Assembly: GCA_025266875.1 (NCBI GenBank)
Contig: JALLLT010000033.1
Location: 248,001-312,000 of the forward strand
DNA length: 64,000 bases
Source: Fennellomyces sp. T-0311
Lineage: Eukaryota > Mucoromycota > Mucoromycetes > Mucorales > Lichtheimiaceae
Direction of reading: 5' to 3'
This document shows positions 44,214 through 55,467 of the stretch, piece after piece (position 1 is the first letter of the stretch; each line of letters starts with the position of its first letter). Position numbers and translations under genes: made by a program. Below the pieces are notes generated by a model. The model was not told where the DNA came from. It saw only the letters and a program-made list of their open reading frames with translations, and searched no databases.

Positions 44214-47200
44214 TTATGCCACCTGGACCGTCCATCCACATTCGACCACTGACGTCTTTGGATTCTTGACCGTAACGCGTTTGATGGTCGCATCGTACTC
44301 GAATCCGAGCGATTCGTCAGCCAGCTTGACTTGACTTGGCTGCTTGGTGGCTCCCAGAATATGGATGCGCTCGATACGAAGCGATGGCATGCTCGCGGCA
44401 TATCGCTTGGCTGCGTCGCTGCTTGCATCCCGATGGATGGACTCGCATGTCAAGGCGCCATTGTCGTACGTGAAGCGAGTGTGGATGTAAGCTCCAGTCT
44501 CGTAATCGTAAGTCTCGCCATCATCGTTGTAGAGCGTACCCTCGGCATGGCCCTGCATTGTCGTTAAGAAACAGATTTACATTGTTGCGTATGCATCATA
44601 CCTTGGAATCAAGAGCAATGACAAGAGTGAATGGATCCAGTTTCATGCTATGCGAGCTGCGTCGCACGCGTTCGCGTCGGGGAATGATATGGCCAGCACG
44701 GTAGTATGCAGGGATCTTTTCAAGTGGTGCACTGACAGTGTTGCGACCAGTGAGACGTACAGGTGCATGCGTAGACATGTCATACCATTGCTGGGGAAAA
44801 AAAAAGGTGTCAATTCATTGTGAGACAAGAATTATGCAAGTTGGTTACCTGGTCACCAGGGAAATAAATGTCGGTTTCGGTAGCACCTTCCTTGGTCACG
44901 GGCTTGACCATGATACCAGCACCCACCATGAATTGATCTTCGGTCGCAAACAGGTTCTCGTCGTCGGGGAATTCCATAAACATGGGCCGCATCAGGGGAG
45001 TGCCTTCGCGCGAAGCATCATAGAATAAGGTGTACCAGTAGGGAAGCAATGCGTAACGTTCGCGCAAAGCATCGCGGGTTATGGAACGATAAGGGTCTTC
45101 CAAGAGATAAGGTTCACGTCGCTTGGTATCAATATGGGCATGGCCACGATAGAAAGGTTGGAACACGGCAGCTTGGTACCATCGAACAAACAATTCCGTC
45201 GTTGGATTGTTAAAGAAACCAGGCACATCAGCACCAGTAAACACGACCCCTCCAAGACCGTTTGTCAATGACATGGGGTTGGAGTAGTAAAGTGCGTCCC
45301 AGCTGGCATCAATATCGCCAGTCCAAATAGCACCATGGCGCTGGACACCGGCATAAAAACCACGAGCCAATACAAAGGGCCGTTGTTGAACAGCCGTTCG
45401 TTCACGAACACCATCGGTTGTGCTTTGATGCTACACATTGGCGTATCAGCAAAAAAAAAGGAGGTTCGAAAAACAAAGAAAATTACTTACAGAAAGCAGA
45501 CTGTACAGGTTATGAAGCACACGATGTTCCCAGCCACCGTGATGGATCATTTCCTTTTGCATAGTAACCTCGGGACCGTTAAAGACAGAAGGCTCGTTCA
45601 TATCGTTCCAAATGTGAACATTGCCTTGCGTGCCTTCAAACTTGTCAAATCTGAACTGTTCCTTCCACCAGTCGCGAGCCGCCGGGTTGTGGAAATCAAC
45701 CCAAGACGATTGTCCAGGCCAGCACCAGGCGTCATAGTCGTTGCCGTTCGGTTGCTTGACAAAGAGACTGTTCTTCTTTGCTTCTTCGTAGGTGCGGTAT
45801 CCATCTTTACGCTTGATATGGGGATCAATGATGGCAACAAGCTATGGGATGCAATAGATGAGCACTACAGGTTCGTTGGGCTCTTTTTTGTTCATTTACC
45901 TTGCGACCTTTGTGATCGAGTGCCTGTTCCATCTTGATGGGCTCAGGGAACTTGGATTCCTCCCACGTAAAGTACTTGCGTTCATCGGTATATTCGATAT
46001 CTAACCAAATGACATCGTATGGCATATCGTACTCATCAAACTGGCTATCAACTTCCAACACATCCTTTTGATTGATATAGTTCCATCGACACTGATGGTA
46101 ACCCAGCGAAAACTCTTGAGGAAGCATGGGAGTGCCCGTCAATTTGGTATACTGACGAAGAATATCCTTGGTCGAGGGACCGAAAAAGACAAACAGATCC
46201 AAAACACCAGCTTCGGTAATCCAGTGGGTCTGCGTGGTTACTTTGTCATTACCCTTCTTTCCAAAGCTCAACACCTTTTGCATGGAACTCTAAAGAAGTT
46301 CTGTCAGGATCCAAATAAGGGCTAAATGAAAAAAAAGGGGGGAGAGGGCAAGGTGTTTACCTGCTGATCACTCTTGGTCTTTACAATATCAATCCACGTT
46401 TCTGCCGGATTCATCCAGAAAACGCCCACAGATTGTCCAACGCGATGGGCAATCATGAGAGGCACAGCACCATACAATGCAGTTGGACTATCAGTGGCGT
46501 ATTCAAACACATCGGTGTTGTATAGTCGATAAGGATCAGTGTACGCGTTGTCACCACCACGCGTCTCCTTGAGGGACAAACTTGAAGCATGTTCCTATAA
46601 CAACAAACAATGAACAACCTTTTCGTTCACATGACAACGCGGGTTTTTTTTTAAACTTACAGGAATACCATAGACATGAGGGAAATCATGGAAGGAGATA
46701 TCCAAAGCAATGCTTTCAGGGCCGTTAGGTTTGGGATCCGTCCAGGTCTTGAAAGTTTCCTCCCAGGATCCACTCTCCCAAGGGGCCTCCGTTTCCTCCT
46801 CCGCGTCATCCTGACGGATCATTTTCGGCTTGTGGTTCTCCTTTGTACGCAAATGTTCAAAGTTGAACAAACCGCGGTCATTCAGGGATATCACGGGCGA
46901 GTCATTCACAATGAAATCAATGCGGACGGGGTGGGAGTGAATGATGATTTTACGGGTTGCGTCGATCACCACGGTGACACCTTCCGCGTTCGTTTCGATG
47001 GATTCGGCGTCCTTGACTACCGGGTCGCCAACGAGCGTGTATTTGCCATGCTCATCGTAGCGCGGTTTGATTGGTTGCTTTTCGTTCACGCGGACGCGTG
47101 CCGTGTCGTCGTCCAGCACATAAAGATCAAAGGTCAGTAGGATATCTGTGTCGGTGTTTTTGATATCGGCTTGGATATGCGACTTGTCATGTCGAATGGT

Positions 47201-47395
47201 ATTCGTAAGCAGTGTGTAGGGTGACTCAAAGGTGCTGCTGCCAGTCACCATGTCTGCGTACGCTCGATTGCGCCGACAGAATCCGGACTGCGAGCACGTC
47301 TTAAAGTCATCTTTTTTCATTCCAACCACGGCGGTGGCAAAAAAAAGCACAACACCGACTGTGAGGAGCCGTGTCAGACTCTTTCTCCACCCCAT
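44214..47395 (-). CDS. ROT2: Glucosidase II alpha subunit (GH31)
   Basis: Seven minus-strand exons: 47395-46661, 46594-46361, 46289-45900, 45841-45491, 45430-44849, 44790-44602, 44552-44214. They total 2,820 nt, or 939 residues, and all six introns are phase 0. A signal peptide (LLTVGVVLFFATAVVG) is followed by the conserved KKDDFKTCSQSGFCRRNR. The GH31 barrel shows GYHQCRWNY, YDVIWLDIEYTDERKYFTW, the nucleophile motif HIWNDMNEPSVF (Asp), WTGDIDASWDAL for the acid/base Asp, and GFFNNPTTELFVRWYQ. The enzyme removes the two inner glucoses from N-glycans in the ER lumen, working with the GTB1-type beta subunit in the calnexin cycle. There is no HDEL, as expected, since retention comes from the partner subunit. 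Confidence 0.96.
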
Positions 47396-47957
47396 TCTTG
47401 TCTAATTTGCCAGAAAAAAAAAAGCGATGAGACGGAAAACCTGCAAACCTCAAGTCCGAAGGAAACCAAGTTTAACCAAATACAATTGAGCCAATAGGAG
47501 TGCGTCTATCCATCGTTACCTTGGATGTGGCAGGATCTAATGCATTAACCTTGGTTACGCATTCCCCATCTTATGAAATACGCTCGTATACGCATCAATG
47601 CAAGTAGACTGATCAGATGGTGACATACAATTGGACGATTGTACCATTTCGGAACCTACGCGCCCGGTTAAACTAAATGGCTTTTTTTTTCGTTAGGACA
47701 ATGCGGACAATGAGCGAGAACAGCTGACAGGGCTACTGGCTAATTTTACAATGCATTGTCGTGTGAAAAAAGGTCGTTTAATACAGCCGAGAATAGACAC
47801 CAGTGCGCAATATGGCGTAAACAAAAGCACAAGTGCTTATCCTCAGTCGTTCATTTGATTCTCCGAGTTGCATTACTTTTAAAAGACCCTTCCGATAACT
47901 TTTTTTTTACTTTCTTGTTCTTCTTTTTCTCTTTTAAACAAGATACTCTTTTTTATC
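47396..47957. promoter_or_regulatory. Divergent intergenic region of glucosidase II and DinB-like gene
   Basis: The two genes start back to back with 562 bp between start codons. A CT-rich tract just before 47958 is typical of the leader of a fungal gene. Confidence 0.45.
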
Positions 47958-48821
47958 ATGGCGTCGTCCTCGACATTTGAAGTTAGTTCTGCTTGCGATC
48001 AGCAAACCGCAATCTACATGGCTACCGATCAACTACTGCAACAAGTGATCGATCTATTACAACGTCTTCCTGATGATGAGGCCTATACTCGACCTTCGGT
48101 AGTGATGCCTGGAGGAACTATCGGAAAACATATAAGGTAACAGAAAAGAGAGAGAAAGAGAGTTATCCGAGCTGTCATGAGGTTTATATCTTATACTATG
48201 ACGTTCAAGACACGTGTATGATCATTTTCACATTTTACTTGCAAGTAACCCCAAATTAAGCGGACGTCATGATCAAGTATGGACCGTCGACTTTGATGCC
48301 CGGACACGTGATGTAAGAGGAAGAAGAAAGGAAAAAAAGATGGCACGGAACCGAGGAAGAACTTACTAAAACTGAACACGGTGTTACCATCATTAGCAAC
48401 CAATGGAAAAGGACCACCGGGAAGCCATCCATTGTTTTCGAGATATGCAAAACAAGTTTAAAGATGTTCAAGATACAATTCCGCTCGATACCCCATTAGT
48501 TCTCAAGGCAACCGTTGATGCTTCGGCTAATATACCAAGAGCAGTGTTTCATTCTTCTTTTGATCGAGAATTATGGTACTCTTGCATGCATGCGGTACGT
48601 TTTTTTTTTTTTGACAAAAAGCATCTTTTGTTATGGATGAAACAAGTAGAGTGACACAAAACGGATTATTATTATTTTCTCAAAAGATCCATCATTATGC
48701 TGCTATCAAGGCAATTTGCATTGAGAACAATATATCGGTTTCTGGTGAATTCGGAATGGCTCCTTCGACTACCCAATATCAACATCAGCAACAACGAGCA
48801 AAGATGGTCGGACATCTGTAA
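47958..48821 (+). CDS. DinB/YfiT-fold putative metal-binding protein
   Basis: Four exons (47958-48136, 48210-48312, 48397-48594, 48687-48821) give 204 residues. The family pattern is a four-helix bundle with a His triad: MPGGTIGKHIRHVYDHFHIL (first His in the GKHIRH..DH helix), then DARTRD and PMEKDHREAIHCFRDM, and finally WYSCMHAIHHYAAIKAICIE with the His pair. The C-terminus has the conserved FGMAPSTTQYQ. Bacterial DinB/YfiT proteins bind Ni or Zn and some act as thiol-dependent transferases; eukaryotic members are uncharacterised. The three introns argue for long residence in the fungal genome. Confidence 0.82.
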
Positions 48822-51192
48822 TAAAAACCATGTTTTTTTTATAAGAAAAAAGTCAAGGGTTCCTGATGTGTTTGTTTGTTGTAAATCCCCACCGACGTAG
48901 TCCATCGTTTTAGTATTGTGCCAAAGTTCACAAATGCCAACGCGCCCCAATCGCTGTTTAAAATTACAGGATAGTATGTTTCGGAGACGAGGACCATCAG
49001 CTGCTACGGAAAGGGAAAGACCCGGTGTTCCATGGCCATCAATCACGATAATATATACCGGTATCGCTACAGTAGGTAATATATATATCTGTGTGCGCGA
49101 GATATCCGAAAGTCACATAGACAGGCTACTATGCACGTGGCCTTCTTTTTCCATCCTCTCAGTGGCAATGCTTATTTCAAAGCACCGTAAACACATACAA
49201 TCATCACGCCATTAATTACATCATGACTTTTATATACGCACGTATGACTCGTTTAAAAGCGTCATGGGACAATGACATTCAGAGTCGCACATTAACAATG
49301 CAAAATTTTAAAGAACCGTCAACAACGATCGGCATGACAATGTTGAAAAGTCAGGTGCACAGACGTAACATTTTCTTCTTTTAGTTACTATATAGATAGA
49401 TTCGTCGATAGCATGAAACATTCAAAAAAAATTCATAACAAGTTTGCAAATGCAACCGTTCGGATATACGTATATATAAACTACCAGGATTTATCCGTGT
49501 TCCACATACTATGGATCGTGATTTAGTATAACATGCGCGAACACTGAGAATATGCAGGCTGTGCATGCAGTTTACATCATTGAAAAAAGCCGATACATTT
49601 TTTTATATGTAAAGAAAAATAGATATATAAGCAATAAACACGGTTTTTTTCGTTTTCTTTTTTTGTACGTACATAGAGTGATGTGGCGAGAGCGTCAGTC
49701 TGTTATGCAATCGATTTACCGAGAAATGAGATTTCGGGTATAAGAATGTTCTTTTCGACAGGTCTCGCCACTCTTGGCACAAAACCACTCCTTGCGGCAA
49801 GTTTTTTTATCCATCCTAACGAGATTGGAGTCATAGCTGTTACTCTAACCTATTATTGCATTTGGAAAAAGAAGGAGGGAACGACAACGGAAATCTCCAG
49901 CTATTTTGTTTTTATCCCTGAAAGTTTTTTCGTCACTTGCAAGCCGGAACGTTGTAAATGATGCCTTTTTTTGTTGGAATTTTTTTTCCCGCTATCGATA
50001 ATTTCCAACATGCATATTTTGATAAAATAAATCTCGTCTTAAAGATTAACGCCATCTACGTAAAAAGCTCTTTTCTGCAAACAAGCAGAATATTACGAGA
50101 GTAGTAAAATACAGTTTCCTGTTCCGAAATGAGTGGTTTTTTGATAAAATGAGTAAGCTGCCAAAAGACGCGGAAGGGGGTTTATACTATACGCAAGAAT
50201 GTCGCTTGTGCGTGCGTGCATTACAAACATGTTGTTAGCCACTCCAAACTTCAACGCTTCATATTGCCCCTTTAGGGATAACCTTTGTATTTTTCGTCGG
50301 TCTTTTTCAAAGAGTAGAGAGGCCAGAGGGAGCAAAAAAAAAAGACTTCTCCTGAAAAAGAACTGAATATAGGCCGACCAAAAGTATAGCATTCATTTTA
50401 CATCATTTACTCACCCAAAAGGACCTCCCTATTCTAAATAATCACGGACATTGAAGTTATAGCAAGATATTCAAGTTTTTTTTTTTTTTTCAAGTGAAAT
50501 AACCATAGATGGATACTAGCCACATTTTGACAGGAAAGTTTGAAATCTCGAGTTTGTTGAAACTATATACGCAAACGATGGCCTAGAACACACACCTATG
50601 CACTGAAAAGGGAGCTTTGCGGCAAGTTGCCATCAATATGTAGATGGACCTGCAATTCACGCGAAAACCGGTACGCACTGGTAAATCCTTATCCCCTATG
50701 AGAAGCAGCTCGATGATATTGTTTAAACTTGTTGCCATGCTATTCATTCCCCACCATTCAACAGAGCTTATAATTCCATATATAAAAGCAAAAATTTACA
50801 AGAGCATTTTTATGCATAACGTACAATAAAGTAAAAATATGGTGAATTAAAAAGCAAAAAAAAAACGAAAATGTAACGTTGAATGTACTTTTTTTTTGCC
50901 GCTCTTCATCGCGCAAAAAGTATTTCCCTTGCTTCTCCTTGCGTATACTGACCTTCAGGAACAAAGTTCAGGACTTTCCAGTGGGGAATAAGGAGGAGTT
51001 CATCATTGGAAGAGAGAGCTGTGTCGAGAAACCATTGACGAGCCTATTTTTATCCTCTTACACGTTGGATGATCTATCATTGCCTAAATAGAGGTTTTTA
51101 TGCGTAGATTAAAAAATAAAGATATAAAAGCAAGCATCCCCTTTCAATTCTTTTATATCTCGTATTTCCATTCGTTTTCTTTCTGTGTAATA
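48822..51192. other. Long intergenic stretch
   Basis: About 2.4 kb of AT-rich DNA with homopolymer A and T runs. A frame at 49552-49961 and several minus-strand frames lack any feature of real genes. Confidence 0.45.
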
Positions 51193-52501
51193 ATGTTAAA
51201 GATCTATATTTCATTCATTTTATTCCTCTTGATCACTGCTTTTTGTTTCGCCGATGAATCGGGCTTGACAGGTGATACACCACCTAGTACCGAAATGAAA
51301 CCTGCCGACATTGCTCCTCCAGTCGCCGCCAATCCAAACCCGCCCGCTGAGGCGCCTCTTGCTCAGCCCGAGGAAGAAAAGAAGCAGGAACAACCTTCTG
51401 TTTCTGGTGAGCAACAGCCTGTCCCTGCTACAAATGAACAACAGCCCGTCCCTGCTACAAATGAACAACAGCCCGTCCCCGCTACAAATGAGCAACAGCC
51501 TGCCCCCGCTACAGACGAACAACAGCAACAGTCAACACCACCACCACCTAACAGCAGAGAAGCAGCGGCACAAGACCCAGCCATCACCGGAGCAGCGGTA
51601 AAGAATCCTCTCGTAAAGATCGAAGATGACGATGATTTCTGCTTCTTCCTCCCACCTCAGCCCAACGTGGAGGTTGCACCAACGGAAGATTGGGGTGTCC
51701 CTTATTGTACATCCAAATCCGTCGTCAAGGGAAACAAGCTTTTCCCCGATGGCTTCATTACCAAAGCCCATTACTACAAGAACTCGAGATACACTCAAGT
51801 GACCGGCTACATGGATCCCGAAAAGTTTGGCTTGATTCCCACAGACGAAGGTGGCCAGGTACGTTTAAAAAATAGTTGTCTCTTTCAAAAAAAAAAAAGA
51901 AAGTATCATGCTCACCCGTAGGATTCCATAGTATGACAATCACCACAAGGGCAAGCCAATTGGTGCTCAATGCAAAGGTTACAAGTACTTTGTCAATCTA
52001 CTCGAGCCTGCCGATTATCGCTTCTGCATTCGATGCTGCGACTACAAGGTAAGCTTCTTTGTCGAAACGAAAAAAGCCTGTCAGTTGTTTTCTAAACAAT
52101 AAATGGGTTGATTTCCCCTACAGGAGGATTGTAACACCGGCATCTCGCAATACGGTTGCATCCGCGTCATCGATGGCGATTATTCGTATGATGAATTGGT
52201 CAATGATGTGTTCCACACTATTATCGAACAGGAGCATCATATGGAACGCGTTTCGCCTTCGCTGCAAGAGCAAGTCAATCGACTGTTTGACCTTTCAAAG
52301 GATCCATCGACCCCTCCCAAACAGATGAAGCACGAATGGGAAGTGTTCATTGATCACCTTGTCGAAACATATCCCAGTGAACAGCATATGCTCTTCCGTG
52401 CGTCGCAGACCACGCTGTGGTTCAAGGAGACGTCGCAATGGTGGTACTTTTTGAGCAAGCTCGTGCTGGAGGTTCATCAGGATGAACAAGGTGCTAATTG
52501 A
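51193..52501 (+). CDS. Secreted Cys-containing protein with Gln/Pro repeat, 386 aa
   Basis: Three exons (51193-51858, 51932-52048, 52124-52501), both introns phase 0. The start is the ATG giving a clear signal peptide (MLKIYISFILFLLITAFCFA). A Pro/Glu/Gln-rich mature N-terminus contains four tandem nine-residue repeats (EQQPVPATN type), likely an extended O-glycosylated stalk. The folded domain follows: DFCFFLPPQPNVEVAPTEDW, FPDGFITKAHYYKNSRYTQV, CKGYKYFVNLLEPADYRFCI and RCCDYK, then DCNTGISQYGCIRVIDGDYS. This Cys pattern occurs in uncharacterised secreted fungal proteins. The C-terminal helical region (EQHHMERVSPSLQEQ-like) has no name. There is no GPI signal. A cell-wall or extracellular role is inferred only from the signal and stalk. 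Confidence 0.8.
51409..51516 (+). repeat. In-frame 27-bp coding minisatellite, four units
   Basis: Four head-to-tail units encode EQQPVPATN three times and EQQPAPATD once. Differences are almost all silent, and the units continue as EQQQQ. Being a multiple of three, copy-number change would preserve the frame. Confidence 0.92.
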
Positions 52502-52758
52502 TAGCCATTTTTTAAACCTTATAATTACTTATTTATTGTTTTGTGTACGGGTTTCTTATAAGATAATGTAATAAAAAAAGGCATGTAAAAGATCTGTAGC
52601 CATTGTCCCGTTTGACATGATTGTCTTGTGTAACAACCACATTTTTTGTGAATAGTGACTTGTTTCGTGATGTCACCTTGGTTACCTGCATTGCAGCCAC
52701 CAGGAATTTCTAGGTTCGGTTTTTTTTTTTTTGACATTCTTTCCATTATCAATACAAC

Positions 52759-54456
52759 ATGTTCGCCTTGAGAACCGCGGTCAACAAAGCTGCCACCCCT
52801 GCTGCTCGTCTTGCCACTCGTCGCTGCGTCTCCTCCGCAGCTTCGCGCAGTGGTAAGTAATATATTTCTCCGAGTGAGTAAAAGATCGGACCTGAACTAA
52901 ACCATACAACCCAAGCCTTTGCTTCCACCCGCATGGCTCTCGCTTCCGGCAACAAGTTGGTACGTAAACCAAGAACCACATGGTTTTGACAATGTGAACA
53001 GAGACTGATCCGTTTTTTTTTATTTGTCAGACTGCCAACTTGCTTCATGAAGCCTATGCTTCTTCTGCTCCCCGCATGATGCTCTTTGGTAAGTTTTTGT
53101 AGCGCCCCCCGCAAAAAGCATGTGTAGGAAAAAAAATGGCTGACGAAACGATAGGCCGTCGTGGTATGGCTTCGGATGCGGGTGGCAAGTTCTCGCGTGG
53201 CAAGCCCCACGTCAACATTGGTACCATTGGTCACGTCGATCACGGAAAGACCACGTTGACTGCGGCCATCACCAAGACGTTGGCAGCCCAGAACGGCTCC
53301 ACTGCCTTCATGGACTACAACCAAATCGACAAGGCTCCTGAGGAGAAGGCCCGTGGTATTACCATCTCCACTGCCCACGTCGAGTACGAAACCGCCAACC
53401 GCCATTATGCCCACGTTGACTGCCCTGGTCACGCTGATTACATCAAGAACATGATTACGGGTGCTGCCCAGATGGACGGTGCCATCATTGTCGTGTCTGC
53501 CACCGATGGCCAGATGCCTCAAACCCGCGAACATTTGTTGTTGGCCCGCCAGGTCGGTGTCCAAAACTTGACTGTATTCATCAACAAGGTCGATGCCGTT
53601 GATGATGAAGAGATGCTCGAACTGGTCGAGATGGAAATGCGTGATTTGTTGGCCGAGTACGGTTTCGATGGTGAAAACACGCCCATTGTTAAGGGTTCGG
53701 CTTTGGCTGCTCTTGAAGGCCGTGATCCCGAGATTGGTGAAAAGGCCATTCTGGAATTGATGGATGCCGTCGATGCCCACATTCCCACCCCCGTCCGTGA
53801 CTTGGACAAGCCCTTCTTGATGCCCATCGAAGGTATAAAGCGGCCGTTGTTATGTTTTGTTTTTTTTGGAGACCTCTTTTTCTAACACATACCCAAACCG
53901 AATAGATGTCTTTTCGATCTCCGGTCGTGGTACCGTTGCCACGGGTCGTGTCGAGCGTGGTACGATCCTCAAGGGCGCTGAAGTCGAAATCGTCGGCATG
54001 GGCGCTCCTTTGAAGACTACGTTGACTGGTATTGAAATGTTCCGCAAGGAGTTGGATCGCGGTGAAGCTGGTGACAACATGGGCGCCTTGTTGCGTGGTG
54101 TCAAGCGTGAACAGATCCGTCGTGGTCAAGTGTTGTGTGCTCCTGGCACCGTCCAATCGCACAAGAAGTTCATGGCTCAGCTTTACATCTTGACCAAGGA
54201 AGAAGGTGGTCGTCACACTCCCTTTGTCAACAACTACCGTCCCCAGATGTTCGTTCGCACCACCGATGTCACCGTCAGCTTGACCCACCCCGAAGGCACC
54301 GAGGACCCCGATGACAAGTTGATCATGCCCGGTGACAACGTTGAGCTGCAATGCGAGCTTATCCACGACATTGCCCTCGAGGAAGGTCAGCGCTTCACCG
54401 TCCGTGAAGGTGGCAAGACCGTCGGTACGGGCGTCGTTACCAAGATCATCGAGTAA
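52759..54456 (+). CDS. TUF1: Mitochondrial elongation factor Tu
   Basis: Five exons (52759-52852, 52916-52959, 53031-53088, 53155-53832, 53906-54456) give 474 residues. The presequence ([20 protein letters not shown]) is spread over three tiny exons before the mature protein starts near [20 protein letters not shown]. GTPase motifs are complete: GHVDHGKT (P-loop), RGITI (switch I), DCPGHAD (G3), NKVD (G4) and GSAL (G5). Domains 2 and 3 follow ([23 protein letters not shown]-like [15 protein letters not shown]) and the end is [10 protein letters not shown]. It delivers aminoacyl-tRNA to mitochondrial ribosomes. Codon use is strongly biased to C-ending codons, indicating high expression. Confidence 0.97.
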
Positions 54457-54682
54457 AGCCAAAAGTATCATTATCATTTTTAAACTGTAGATTTGCATTT
54501 TCACCCCTTTCCACCTCTCTCTCTTCCGCTGTGTAGTAATAAAATAAAGGATTTGACTTTGAATATACGCTGCATTGCAATTCTGAAAAGAAAAAAAAAC
54601 AAAAAAGGACGGGAGCTCCTTTCTTTCTTTATTGTAGCGTGGCGTCTATGTTTCTATTGACGAGAGTCGAGAAGAGGTATCT

Positions 54683-55204
54683 TTACAAACGGTCGCGGGA
54701 GTAGCTAATCGAGAAAAAGAAAGTGAGTCATCCATCCATTCTTTTACCCCGCATTGTGTGTGCTGTCTCCACTTACACCTTGTCGAACTTTTGGTTGACG
54801 GTCATCAGCTTGACCTGGGTGTTCTGGTCAATGTTTTGCCAGGGATAGGGGTTGTTGCTAAATGTAAGAAAAAAGGCACCGTAAGTCTCGTATGCTCGGC
54901 AGATAAGCTACAGGAAGAAGAAAAAAAACCTACCGGCGATCCCAGACCACATCAGGACCACTGTTGAAGGAGGAAAGGTGAATTCATTTTTCAGGCACCT
55001 ATTGTTTGTGTTTGTGTTTATCTTACCGAGCAAGACGAGTCAGGTACCAGCCAGCAAGGCCACAGGCACCGCCGACGGTGACATAGATAGGGATAATTTC
55101 GGTCTTGTACCTAGATGATGGAGCGTGAACAATGCGTTTTCTCGGAAATAACGTGGGTAGCGCACGTACCAGATGGACCAGAACGAGCGAGCACCAGCAG
55201 ACAT
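54683..55204 (-). CDS. MLRQ/NDUFA4-like small respiratory-chain subunit
   Basis: Five tiny minus-strand exons (55204-55170, 55110-55027, 54960-54934, 54857-54777, 54704-54683) join in frame to 82 residues. After a short N-terminus a single membrane helix reads IIPIYVTVGGACGLAGWYL, followed by TRLARGPDVVWDRRNNPYPW. That signature is diagnostic of the B12D/MLRQ (NDUFA4) family. It ends NQKFDKVYSRDRL. Members are small inner-membrane subunits found with complex I or cytochrome oxidase. All exons are under 90 nt, two of them under 30, which would make the gene easy to miss by automatic prediction. Confidence 0.88.
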
Positions 55205-55467
55205 CTTTATAAAATGGAGAGGATAAACAAATTTTTTCTGCGGACCCTGGTATTTATTCGCTGTTCTGACTTGCAAAAAAAGAATGAACAAGTCCGATCG
55301 CTCCAACCCCTCATTGGTTTTGTATCACTGGCGGAAGGAACCGTATGGATCATCGTGTATATGTGTGCAATAACTAGAAAAAAGGAGTAAAAAACAATTG
55401 TATGTATATAGATATATATATATAAATAATGCCGACAGTCATTGACTAACTAGAATTAAGCGAGAAA

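Noticed and set aside
52749..53780. 343-codon minus-strand open frame across the EF-Tu gene
   Set aside because: It is the antisense of a highly biased coding sequence; the plus strand has all GTPase motifs.
53689..54504. 271-codon minus-strand frame opposite the EF-Tu 3' part
   Set aside because: Antisense shadow; crosses the EF-Tu intron and has no plausible product.
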